From the NCBI GenBank assembly GCA_902557655.1, contig CACEAZ010000012.1, positions 1-52,850 on the forward strand: a stretch of DNA of 52,850 nt, read 5' to 3'. Positions 42,891-50,968 of the stretch are shown here, one piece after another; the first letter of the stretch is position 1; the number at the start of each line of letters is the position of its first letter. The DNA comes from an uncultured Bacteroidota bacterium (GTDB lineage Bacteria > Bacteroidota > Bacteroidia > Flavobacteriales > Flavobacteriaceae). The translations under genes were made by a program, and so were the position numbers. The notes beneath the pieces are model-generated. The model did not search any database, had not been told where the DNA came from, and saw only the letters and a program-made list of their open reading frames with translations.

Positions 42891-45274
42891 TCTTTTCTTT
42901 TTATAAATAAACCAGTGATCAATATTAAAATAAATGAAATTGAACTGAATAAGCTAATTTTACTACTTAATTCTACGACTTCTGGCTCAAATTTAAACTC
43001 TATATCATATTTACCATTAGGGACTTCTAAACCTCTTAAAATATAGTTGAATCTAAAATGTGAAACCTTTTCACCATTAACATAAGAATTCCATCCATGC
43101 GGATAATATATTTCAGAAAATATAATTAAACCAACTTCATCAGATTCAACTTCGTACTTTAAGTAATTTGATTTTTTTTCAATTAAATCTACTCTATAAT
43201 CAGTATTTTTATATTTTTTGGATTCTAAATCTTGAGAAACTGAAATATTTTTGAAATTTAAGGAATCAAGACTTATAATCTCATCATTATCATTTGCAAC
43301 ATTAATATTTTCTTTCACAAACCACGCACTTCCAGGAATATCATCGTTTACATAAACATTTTTCTTATTTTCATCGTTGTATATGATGTATTTGGTGTTT
43401 AGCATATCTAAGGAATTCATCTGAGTCTTGTTAATATAAAATTCCATGACATCATTGTATCTTCCCAATTTGGCAGCATGATAGCCGTTAATAGAGTTTA
43501 AATAAAAATTTGGTAGTGTTGAAGATTCTGTTAAATCAAGAACTCTAAAATCAGAATCATCAGACATAATATTTTTGTAAGTTTCATCCAGGCTAAAAGG
43601 ATTTTCAACAAAATATGAATCTGTAAAATTACTCTCGTTCACATATGCTTTTGAAAAACTAATTAAGTCAAAAGAAGAGATCAAAATTAACGACAGTAAG
43701 GTTATATTTAATTTTATTTTACTTTTTATGTAGAGTAAAATAATTATAAAAGTTATAATTACATAAATAAGTGTCCTTGTTAATTGATCTAAAAAAATAC
43801 TTTTTCTATCATCAATTAACACATCTTTTATTACTGGATCCAATCCCAAATCTGACTGTCCGCTAAAACTTAAATAATCCAACGAAAAATATAGGATAAT
43901 CAAAATTAACAGGAAGAAAAAAAGAGTTGAGTATAAGGCTTTACTTTTTATTAAATTATTGTTTTTACTATTTATTAAACTTGATAAACCAAAAACTGCT
44001 AAAACAGGAATGCACAACTCTAATATCACTTGAATTGAAGAAACAGCCCTAAACTTATTATATAAAGGAAAATAGGAAATAAATAGGTCGGTTAAACTGT
44101 CAAAATTTTTACCAAATGAAAGCAATAATGAAGTAATTATTGCTGCCAAAAGCCAACCTTTATGTTTTCCTCTATAAAGAAAGACAGAAAATACAAATAA
44201 AAAGAAAACTACTATCCCAAGATAAGCTGGCGCTTCAACAAAAGGTTGATCCCCCCAATACGTTGGGCTATTTTTTACTATATTTTTGGCCTCAATTGTA
44301 CTGTAACCATTTGATTTTAAAAAATTAAAAAAATAAGAATTCATTTCCAATTCCTCTGAAGATCCTCCTCCCATTATTTTTGGAATGAATAAATTTAAAC
44401 TCTCAAAAATCCCATAACTCCACTGTGTTATGTACTCTCTTTTTAAACCACTTTCAATTTCTTTATCGCTACCATCAGTGTTGATAGAAAGTGAAGAATA
44501 ATCTCCTCTGGTTGATTCATTGGAATATTCGATTGTCGTCATCAAATTAGAAGCATTCAATAATATTGCAAACAGCAATGAAATAAGCAGTGTAGAAGCA
44601 GTCTTTAATAAATGATCAATATTTTTACTTTTTATACTTTGGTAAACAAACCATACGGCTAATGATATAACGATAAAACCTAAATAATAAGTCATTTGAA
44701 AATGGTTCGCAGTGAATTGAAGAGCAAGTGAAATAGTTGTAAATAAAAAACCTAGAAAATACTTTCCTCTAGTTACGTATATGATAGATGCTAATACAAA
44801 TGGCATATAAGAGATGGCATGTGCCTTAGCATTATGACCAGCTCCAATTATTATTATAAGATAGGTTGAGAATCCAAATGACAAAGCTCCAAATACTGCA
44901 AGGCGATAATCAACTTTTAGGCTCATCATTAAAAAATAAAAACCTAAAAAATATAAAAATAGATAATCTGCTGGCCTAGGTAAAAATCGTAGGGATAAAT
45001 CAAGTTTTTTAATATAGTTATGTGGGAACTTTGCGCCCAACTGATATGTTGGCATTCCTGAAAAAGAATTATTGGTCCAATATGCGTCATAACCATTTTC
45101 AGATCTAAAATCTTTAAGTTCCTTGGACATACCTGTGTATTGAATTATGTCATTTTGAAGGATTTTTTTACCACTAAGAACAGGATGAAAAAAAATTAGT
45201 GATGTTATTATAAATATGGTAATAACTAAAAAATGCTTAAGAATATTGGTTTTAAAAAAATGCTTGATCTTCAT
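42872..45274 (-). CDS. YfhO-family multi-spanning membrane protein
   Basis: 800 residues with about a dozen hydrophobic segments in a GT-C-like layout. The first helix is near residue 14-32, followed by KKILQNDIIQYTGMSKEL, FSGMPTYQ and DYLFLYFLGFYFL, and later APAYLGIVVFFLF and FRAVSSIQVILELCIPVLAVFG. The C-terminal soluble domain has YYPHGWNSYVNGE. This matches bacterial YfhO proteins, thought to move sugars from a polyprenyl carrier in the periplasm. It starts 3 bases after the small membrane gene and overlaps the GT4 gene. The product is likely a glycosylated envelope component. Confidence 0.88.
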   Translation of the reverse strand: MKIKHFFKTNILKHFLVITIFIITSLIFFHPVLSGKKILQNDIIQYTGMSKELKDFRSENGYDAYWTNNSFSGMPTYQLGAKFPHNYIKKLDLSLRFLPRPADYLFLYFLGFYFLMMSLKVDYRLAVFGALSFGFSTYLIIIIGAGHNAKAHAISYMPFVLASIIYVTRGKYFLGFLFTTISLALQFTANHFQMTYYLGFIVISLAVWFVYQSIKSKNIDHLLKTASTLLISLLFAILLNASNLMTTIEYSNESTRGDYSSLSINTDGSDKEIESGLKREYITQWSYGIFESLNLFIPKIMGGGSSEELEMNSYFFNFLKSNGYSTIEAKNIVKNSPTYWGDQPFVEAPAYLGIVVFFLFVFSVFLYRGKHKGWLLAAIITSLLLSFGKNFDSLTDLFISYFPLYNKFRAVSSIQVILELCIPVLAVFGLSSLINSKNNNLIKSKALYSTLFFFLLILIILYFSLDYLSFSGQSDLGLDPVIKDVLIDDRKSIFLDQLTRTLIYVIITFIIILLYIKSKIKLNITLLSLILISSFDLISFSKAYVNESNFTDSYFVENPFSLDETYKNIMSDDSDFRVLDLTESSTLPNFYLNSINGYHAAKLGRYNDVMEFYINKTQMNSLDMLNTKYIIYNDENKKNVYVNDDIPGSAWFVKENINVANDNDEIISLDSLNFKNISVSQDLESKKYKNTDYRVDLIEKKSNYLKYEVESDEVGLIIFSEIYYPHGWNSYVNGEKVSHFRFNYILRGLEVPNGKYDIEFKFEPEVVELSSKISLFSSISFILILITGLFIKRKEWGKKF

Positions 45275-45277
45275 ATA

Positions 45278-45508
45278 TTAATCAATTTCTTCATAATCCA
45301 CATAATCTCCCATATTGTTATTTTTTTTAGATTTATTTTTCGGGATTTTATCAATCGAAACCTCTCCTTCTTTCTTTTTTTGAAAATCTTTTGATCTGTG
45401 GTGATTCGATTGGCTTTCCTTTGCCTTTCTAATTAAATATACATAAAGAAACCTAGACAAAAATCTGAAAGCAAAATAAAATAGAATTAAAAACAAAAAA
45501 AACTTCAT
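45278..45508 (-). CDS. Small membrane protein (DUF4834-like)
   Basis: 76 residues from ATG 45508; an upstream in-frame TTG (45550) would add 14 unlikely residues. One N-terminal helix (FFLFLILFYFAFRFLSRFLYVYLI), then a lysine-rich tail and an acidic end, DYVDYEEID. The shape recalls flavobacterial DUF4834 proteins, which I remember next to YfhO genes. Function unknown; heads the YfhO-GT4 operon. A minus-strand -7 element TAAATTTG lies at 45533-45526. Confidence 0.7.
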   Translation of the reverse strand: MKFFLFLILFYFAFRFLSRFLYVYLIRKAKESQSNHHRSKDFQKKKEGEVSIDKIPKNKSKKNNNMGDYVDYEEID

Positions 45509-45582
45509 ATTGATTTTATTTAATACAAATTTACAATTATCACAATTCAAAAAAAGTTAATATCTTATTAAATTATAAGATT

Positions 45583-45590
45583 TATCTTTG
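45583..45590 (+). promoter_or_regulatory. -7 promoter element of the outer-membrane transporter gene
   Basis: TATCTTTG, exact TAnnTTTG, 22 bases before ATG 45613. No convincing -33 element. Confidence 0.4.
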
Positions 45591-45612
45591 TTTAGAATTC
45601 TTGTAAATAATT

Positions 45613-46479
45613 ATGTATAGGACCACACTTTTAATTATATCACTTTTAATTTATCAAAATTCTTTTTCACAATACACTGACATAATAAATTCGAACAGAC
45701 CTGGGAATTCATCTGGTGCTTTCTCGGTTGGAAAAAATATATTGCAAATTGAAAGTGGCTTCTTTAATGTAAAAGAAAAACATGATTTGCTAAACTATGA
45801 AACCAAAGGATTCGGTATAGATTTTAAAATAAGATATGGTTTTCTTTATGAAAAATTAGAATTGGTAATAAATGGAGTATATCAATCCGATGAATTTAGT
45901 GACTTAAGATATAATCCTGTTAATTCTTATGATAGAAAGAATTTTAAAAAATTTCAAGTAGGTGCTAAATACTTAATTTTCGATCCAAAAAAAGGTCAAG
46001 AAGATGAGCCCAATGTATACAGTTATTGGGCTGACAGAAGATTTAATTTAAAAAATTTAATACCTGCTGTTTCGGCATATGTTGGTGTTAATATTGATTC
46101 TAAAGACAACCCATTTACAAGTTCGGGCGTTAATGGAATTAGTCCCTCAGCAGCTATTTTCACTCAAAGTAATATTACAAATAGATCTGTACTAATTAGC
46201 AACTTAATTCTAGATAGAATTGGCTCTTCTCAAAATGATTTTCAATACATAATCTCCTTAACATATGCATTTAACCAAGGTTTTATAGGTTTTATAGAAA
46301 AACATGGAATTAAAAGCAATTTTTATGCTGAAAATAAGCTTAGTCTTGGATTAGCCCATCTTTTTAACGATGATCTTCAGATTGATGTGGGATCAACCTT
46401 AAATTTTAAAAATACGCCAAAAATTAACTATATTAATCTAGGCTTAAGTTACAGACTCAATTTATATCCAAGCAGATGA
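45613..46479 (+). CDS. Outer-membrane beta-barrel, transporter family
   Basis: 288 residues with a signal peptide (first 19 residues or so, ending NSFSQ). The mature part opens INSNRPGNSSGAFSVGKNILQIESGFF and alternates short polar and aromatic strands (DFKIRYGFLYEKLELVINGVYQ), ending INLGLSYRLNLYPSR. This fits the phenol-degradation MetA-like/transporter barrel family common in Flavobacteria. It likely forms an outer-membrane barrel; transport is not proved. The GNAT gene starts inside its stop codon (ATGA), so they are coupled. Confidence 0.75.
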   Translation: MYRTTLLIISLLIYQNSFSQYTDIINSNRPGNSSGAFSVGKNILQIESGFFNVKEKHDLLNYETKGFGIDFKIRYGFLYEKLELVINGVYQSDEFSDLRYNPVNSYDRKNFKKFQVGAKYLIFDPKKGQEDEPNVYSYWADRRFNLKNLIPAVSAYVGVNIDSKDNPFTSSGVNGISPSAAIFTQSNITNRSVLISNLILDRIGSSQNDFQYIISLTYAFNQGFIGFIEKHGIKSNFYAENKLSLGLAHLFNDDLQIDVGSTLNFKNTPKINYINLGLSYRLNLYPSR

Positions 46480-47597
46480 TTTTTTTAAAAAAAGTTTCAA
46501 ACAAAAAAGACTTAAGAAATTTTGTAATGTTCCCATTTGAATTATACAAAGGATCGAAATGTTGGATTCCTCCCATTATAAATCAAGAGATGAATAACTT
46601 TAATAAAGATTTAAATCCAAATCTACAGGATTCTAAAGTTGAATTATTTTTAGCCTATCAAGATAAAAATGTTGTGGGCAGAATTGCTATTATTATAAAC
46701 TGGTTTGAGGTAAAAGAGCAAAAAACTAGTAAAATAAGATTTGGTTGGTTTGATTTTATCGACAATTATGAGGTTAGCGATATTCTGTTCAAAAAAGTAA
46801 TAGAAATTGGAAAAGCCAATCATCTTGATTACATGGAAGGACCTATGGGTTTTAGCAATCTTGATAAAGTTGGTGTATTAACAAGTGGTTTTGATGTGAT
46901 TGGAACAATGATTACAAATTACAATTATGATTATTACAAAAATCACTACGAGAAATATGGGTTAAAAATTGAAAAAACTTTTCACGAAAAGACATTTATG
47001 TTTAACGACATAGATACTGGTTATTATGAAAAAATGAGTAGAATAGTAAAAACAAGAAACAATCTTAAAGAAGTAAATTTCTACTCAACAAGTAAACTCA
47101 TGGAAAGAGCAAATGAAATGTTTGATTTGTTTAACGAATCTTATGCAAAACTTTCCTCTTTTGTAAAAATTTCTGAAAAGCAAAAAGAATATATGAAGGA
47201 AAAGTTTCTGAGTTTTATAAATCCAGAATACATAAAATTTGTAGAAAATAATGAAAACAAGATTGTTGCTTTTGCTATTATTATGCCCTCATTTGCAAAA
47301 GCTTTACAAAGAATGAATGGAAAATTATTTCCTTTCGGGTTTTTACATTTATTACATGCAAAAAAATTTAACAAAGATGTAACTCTATATCTGATTGGAA
47401 TTCATCCTGATTATCAAAAACTTGGGGTTACTGCCATTATTTTTAATTCGTTTATCCAAACGTTAAAAAACAAAGGAATTCAAATATGCAGAAGAACACC
47501 AGAGCTTGTTGATAATGAATCTATCGACAAAATATGGAAAAACTTTAACCCCAAACTGATAAAGACAAGATCTACCTACAGAGCTGATTTACATTAA
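46476..47597 (+). CDS. GNAT-fold acyltransferase-like protein
   Basis: 373 residues. The N-terminus (FPFELYKGSKCWIPP, then VVGRIAIIINWFEVKEQ) and the C-terminal YLIGIHPDYQKLGVTAIIF, which resembles the acyl-CoA-binding motif A (Q/RxxGxG/A with modification), mark a GNAT superfamily fold of the long, two-lobed type. No catalytic group is certain. It overlaps the upstream barrel gene by 4 bases and converges on the alpha-oxoamine synthase with a 9-base overlap. Given that neighbour and the GNAT-type bacterial ceramide synthases reported in Caulobacter, N-acylation of a sphingoid-like amine is a reasonable but unproved role. Confidence 0.72.
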   Translation: MIFLKKVSNKKDLRNFVMFPFELYKGSKCWIPPIINQEMNNFNKDLNPNLQDSKVELFLAYQDKNVVGRIAIIINWFEVKEQKTSKIRFGWFDFIDNYEVSDILFKKVIEIGKANHLDYMEGPMGFSNLDKVGVLTSGFDVIGTMITNYNYDYYKNHYEKYGLKIEKTFHEKTFMFNDIDTGYYEKMSRIVKTRNNLKEVNFYSTSKLMERANEMFDLFNESYAKLSSFVKISEKQKEYMKEKFLSFINPEYIKFVENNENKIVAFAIIMPSFAKALQRMNGKLFPFGFLHLLHAKKFNKDVTLYLIGIHPDYQKLGVTAIIFNSFIQTLKNKGIQICRRTPELVDNESIDKIWKNFNPKLIKTRSTYRADLH

Positions 47598-48833
47598 TTT
47601 TTCTGAAATCTTTTTATAAACTCCTGAAACTAGTCTATCCCTAATGGAAGAAAATGCTTCCAAAGTTTCCTCAATGTCTTTAAAATTATGAGAAGCTGTA
47701 GGAATTAACCTGAGTAAGATTAATCCTTTAGGGATCACAGGGTAGACAACAATTGAACAGAAAATTTTATAATTTTCCCTAAGATCTTTAACCAAAGCAA
47801 AAGCTTCTGGAATTGAACCTTTTAAATAAACAGGGGTAACACAACTTTGAGTAGAACCTATATCAAATCCTCTATCTTTCAAACCGGATTGTAATTTATT
47901 TACATTATCCCATAGTTTTTGTTTAATTTCTGGTTTTGATCTCAAAATTTCTAATCTTTTTAATATACCTTCAACCAACTGCATTTGAAGAGATTTTGCA
48001 AAAACTTGAGATCTCATATTGTATTTAAGAAAATCAATAATTTCTTTATCTGAAGCTATAAAGGCACCCGTACTAGCCATTGATTTTGCAAATGTTGCAA
48101 AATACACATCTATTTCGTCTTGAACTCCTTGCTCCTCACCTGCCCCAGCTCCTGTTTTTCCAAGAGTACCAAATCCGTGAGCATCATCAACCAATAGCCT
48201 AAAATTAAATTTTGATTTCAAAGCCACAATTTCCTTAAGCTTGCCTTGCTCACCTCTCATTCCAAAAACACCCTCAGAAATAACCAAAATACCACCGTTG
48301 GTTTCATTTGCAATCTTTGTTGCCCTTACAAGGTTTTTTTCAAGACTTTCCATATCATTGTGTTGATAAGTAAATCTTTTACCAAGATGCAGTCTCACAC
48401 CGTCAATGATACATGCGTGTGAATCAATATCATAAACGATTACATCATTTTTACTTACCAATGAATCAATTGTAGATAATATTCCTTGATAGCCAAAGTT
48501 TAATACATAAGCGGATTCTTTGTTAACAAATTCTGCAAGCTCTTTTTGAAGTTGATCATGTAGGTCGGTATGCCCGGACATTAATCTTGCACCCATTGGA
48601 TAGGCAGATCCGTATTTAGCAGCTGCTTCAGCATCAATTTTTCTAACCTCTGGGTCGTTTGCAAGCCCTAAATAATCATTTACACTCCATGTGATAACTT
48701 CATGACCATTAAATTTCATTCTACTTGAAATTTCACCCTCAAGTTTTGGAAATGCAAAATAACCTTCCGCTATATCAGCCCATTTTCCAAGAGGCCCCTT
48801 ATCTTGACGCATTCTATCAAATAAATCTCTCAT
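47589..48833 (-). CDS. Alpha-oxoamine synthase, putative cysteate/serine C-acyltransferase of sulfonolipid or sphingolipid synthesis
   Basis: 414 residues, fold-type I PLP enzyme of the AONS/KBL/SPT family. PLP Lys is K250 in TFAKSMAS; ring-stacking H139 in DSHACIIDG; LVDDAHGFGTLG (D216/D217, H219). The N-terminal extension MRDLFDRMRQDKGPLGKWAD and FPKLEG is the Bacteroidetes subtype. Biotin and threonine-degradation genes are absent nearby, making AONS or KBL unlikely. Being one base after a cysteate-synthase-like gene, it probably condenses cysteate (or serine) with fatty acyl-CoA/ACP to a 3-keto sulfonolipid base, the CapB step of capnine synthesis. Family certain, substrate inferred. Confidence 0.85.
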   Translation of the reverse strand: MRDLFDRMRQDKGPLGKWADIAEGYFAFPKLEGEISSRMKFNGHEVITWSVNDYLGLANDPEVRKIDAEAAAKYGSAYPMGARLMSGHTDLHDQLQKELAEFVNKESAYVLNFGYQGILSTIDSLVSKNDVIVYDIDSHACIIDGVRLHLGKRFTYQHNDMESLEKNLVRATKIANETNGGILVISEGVFGMRGEQGKLKEIVALKSKFNFRLLVDDAHGFGTLGKTGAGAGEEQGVQDEIDVYFATFAKSMASTGAFIASDKEIIDFLKYNMRSQVFAKSLQMQLVEGILKRLEILRSKPEIKQKLWDNVNKLQSGLKDRGFDIGSTQSCVTPVYLKGSIPEAFALVKDLRENYKIFCSIVVYPVIPKGLILLRLIPTASHNFKDIEETLEAFSSIRDRLVSGVYKKISEKLM

Positions 48834-48834
48834 A

Positions 48835-49878
48835 TTATTTTCTTATGTATTGTATGTCATTATTATTTATCTCATGAACTGAATCAGAAAAACCTTGATT
48901 TTCCATCCATTTATCACTATATATCTTGCTTAAATATCTTGATCCATGGTCAGGAAAAATAACAACTATGTAATCTGATTTTTTAAATTCATTTAACATA
49001 TTTAATTGCTTTACTGCCTGAAAAGCAGCACCACTTGTGTACCCTACAAAAATACCTTCTGTTTTAACAATTTCCCTGGCTGTATGAGCACTATCTTCAT
49101 CAGAAACTTTTATAAACTTATCGATTATATCAAAATTGGTTACAGTTGGAATTAAATTTTTACCAAGTCCCTCTATTCTGTATGGATAAATTTCTTTTTC
49201 ATCAAATTCACCAGTTTCATGATATTTCTTTAAAACAGAACCGTATGCATCAACTCCAATAATTTTTATATTGGAATTCTTTTCTTTTAAAAATTTAGCT
49301 GTTCCTGAAATTGTTCCGCCTGTTCCGCTGCAAACTATCAAATGCGTTATTTTACCATCGGTCTGATTCCATATCTCAGGGCCAGTTGTCAAATAATGTG
49401 CTTCAGCGTTCAGATCGTTAAAATATTGATTTATATATATTGAACCCTTAATTTCATTATGTAGTCTTTTTGCTACTTGATAATATGATCTTGGGTCATC
49501 AGCGGCAACATTAGCTGGACAAACATAAACCTTAGCCCCCATTGCCTTTAACATATCAATTTTATCGTTAGAGGATTTTGAAGAGACAGCTAAAATACAA
49601 TCATAACCCTTAGTTAAAGAAACCATAGCTAAGCTAAATCCCGTATTTCCAGATGTAGTTTCAATAATTGTGTCTCCTGGTTTTAAAATGCCTTTTTTTT
49701 CAGCAGTTTCAACTATGTGAAGGGCAATTCTGTCCTTAGATGAGTGGCCAGGATTGGATGCTTCTAATTTTGCCAAATAAGTTCCAAGAAAACTATTGGT
49801 GAGTTTATCTATTTTTACCATGGGTGTATTACCCACAAGCTCCAATAAATTATTAAATACATTTTTACTTTTTTTCAT
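48835..49878 (-). CDS. CBS/cysteine-synthase-like PLP enzyme, putative cysteate synthase
   Basis: 347 residues, fold-type II PLP enzyme. PLP Lys is K48 in [10 protein letters not shown]; phosphate loop TSGNTG (75-80); GTGGT (185-189). Its body resembles cystathionine beta-synthase ([51 protein letters not shown]) and lacks the CBS regulatory domains and a heme site. A normal cysteine synthase is the main alternative. Placement one base upstream of the alpha-oxoamine synthase, with its own promoter, matches capnine synthesis, where CapA makes cysteate from phosphoserine and sulfite. Product assignment is inference. Confidence 0.82.
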   Translation of the reverse strand: MKKSKNVFNNLLELVGNTPMVKIDKLTNSFLGTYLAKLEASNPGHSSKDRIALHIVETAEKKGILKPGDTIIETTSGNTGFSLAMVSLTKGYDCILAVSSKSSNDKIDMLKAMGAKVYVCPANVAADDPRSYYQVAKRLHNEIKGSIYINQYFNDLNAEAHYLTTGPEIWNQTDGKITHLIVCSGTGGTISGTAKFLKEKNSNIKIIGVDAYGSVLKKYHETGEFDEKEIYPYRIEGLGKNLIPTVTNFDIIDKFIKVSDEDSAHTAREIVKTEGIFVGYTSGAAFQAVKQLNMLNEFKKSDYIVVIFPDHGSRYLSKIYSDKWMENQGFSDSVHEINNNDIQYIRK

Positions 49879-49906
49879 CCAGATTGAAAAAACATTTAGA
49901 GCACTA

Positions 49907-49914
49907 CAAAAATA
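49907..49914 (-). promoter_or_regulatory. -7 promoter element of the putative sulfonolipid pair
   Basis: Minus-strand TATTTTTG, an exact TAnnTTTG, in the 67-base gap after the threonine aldolase gene, 28 bases before ATG 49878. It suggests the two lipid genes are transcribed independently of the aldolase. Confidence 0.45.
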
Positions 49915-49945
49915 AGTGATTTTAAGCTGATTTTTAAATTATCTA

Positions 49946-50968
49946 TTATAATTTATCGACAATTTTAAGAAGATACTTATGATCCGTTTCAGAATAATCT
50001 AAATGAGTTACAATTCTAATTTTTTTAGGCCCCATAGAATACCAATCAAAAACTACATCATTTTTAGAAAAATAATCTATAATTGTTTTTTTACTGAAAC
50101 CTTCATTTAGTTCCATTATAATGATGTTTGTTTCAACATCATTAATTTTTTTTACAAAACTTTTATCTAAAAACTTTGATGCTATTTCTTTTGCTCTAAA
50201 GTGATCTTCTGACAACCTGGGAATATTGTTTTCTAAGGCAAATAACCCAGCAGCTGCAAGATATCCGACTTGCCTCATACCTCCACCCAAAATCTTTCTT
50301 ATCCTAAGAGCTTTATCCATAAACTTTTTTTTACCCAAAAGAACAGATCCAATTGGACAACCTAATCCTTTACTTAAACATACAGACATGGTGTCAAAAT
50401 AAATTCCATATAACTCTGGATTGTCTTTTTTTGCTACAATTGAATTCCAAATTCTAGCCCCATCCATATGAATTCCTAAATTATTTTTTTTACAAACGCT
50501 ATTAATCTCATCAAAATCACTAACATTCCAACACGCTCCACCACCTTTATTTGTTGTGTTCTCTAAACAAACTAATTTTGATAAAGGTGCATGATAAAAT
50601 GCTTTGGGATTTATTGCATCAGATAAATGATCTGACGAAAAAAAACCTTTTTCACCTTTCAATAATTTAAAAGAAACTCCACTATTAAATGACGCCCCAC
50701 CCCCTTCATAATTATATACGTGTGAATATTCATGAGCAATGACCTGATCTCCTGGGTTTGTGTGAAGTTTAATAGCAGTTTGATTAGCCATCGTTCCAGA
50801 GGGAAAAAACATTGCTTGTTCCATTCCAAAATAATTTGCAATAAAACTTTCTAGTTTCTTAACTGTTGGGTCTTCACCGTAAACATCGTCGCCTACCTTT
50901 GCATTAAGCATTAGATCAAGCATTTTAGCACTTGGTTTTGTTATCGTATCACTTCTTAAATCAATCAT
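49946..50968 (-). CDS. Low-specificity threonine aldolase-type PLP enzyme
   Basis: 340 residues, fold-type I. Opening MIDLRSDTITKPS and GDDVYGEDPTVKKLE are diagnostic; the PLP Lys is in VCLSKGLGCPIGSVLLGKK; HMDGARIWN and GGGMRQVGYLAAAG are conserved. It splits threonine or allo-threonine to glycine and acetaldehyde. It overlaps the metalloprotease gene end by 4 bases (ATGA). Confidence 0.94.
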   Translation of the reverse strand: MIDLRSDTITKPSAKMLDLMLNAKVGDDVYGEDPTVKKLESFIANYFGMEQAMFFPSGTMANQTAIKLHTNPGDQVIAHEYSHVYNYEGGGASFNSGVSFKLLKGEKGFFSSDHLSDAINPKAFYHAPLSKLVCLENTTNKGGGACWNVSDFDEINSVCKKNNLGIHMDGARIWNSIVAKKDNPELYGIYFDTMSVCLSKGLGCPIGSVLLGKKKFMDKALRIRKILGGGMRQVGYLAAAGLFALENNIPRLSEDHFRAKEIASKFLDKSFVKKINDVETNIIIMELNEGFSKKTIIDYFSKNDVVFDWYSMGPKKIRIVTHLDYSETDHKYLLKIVDKL

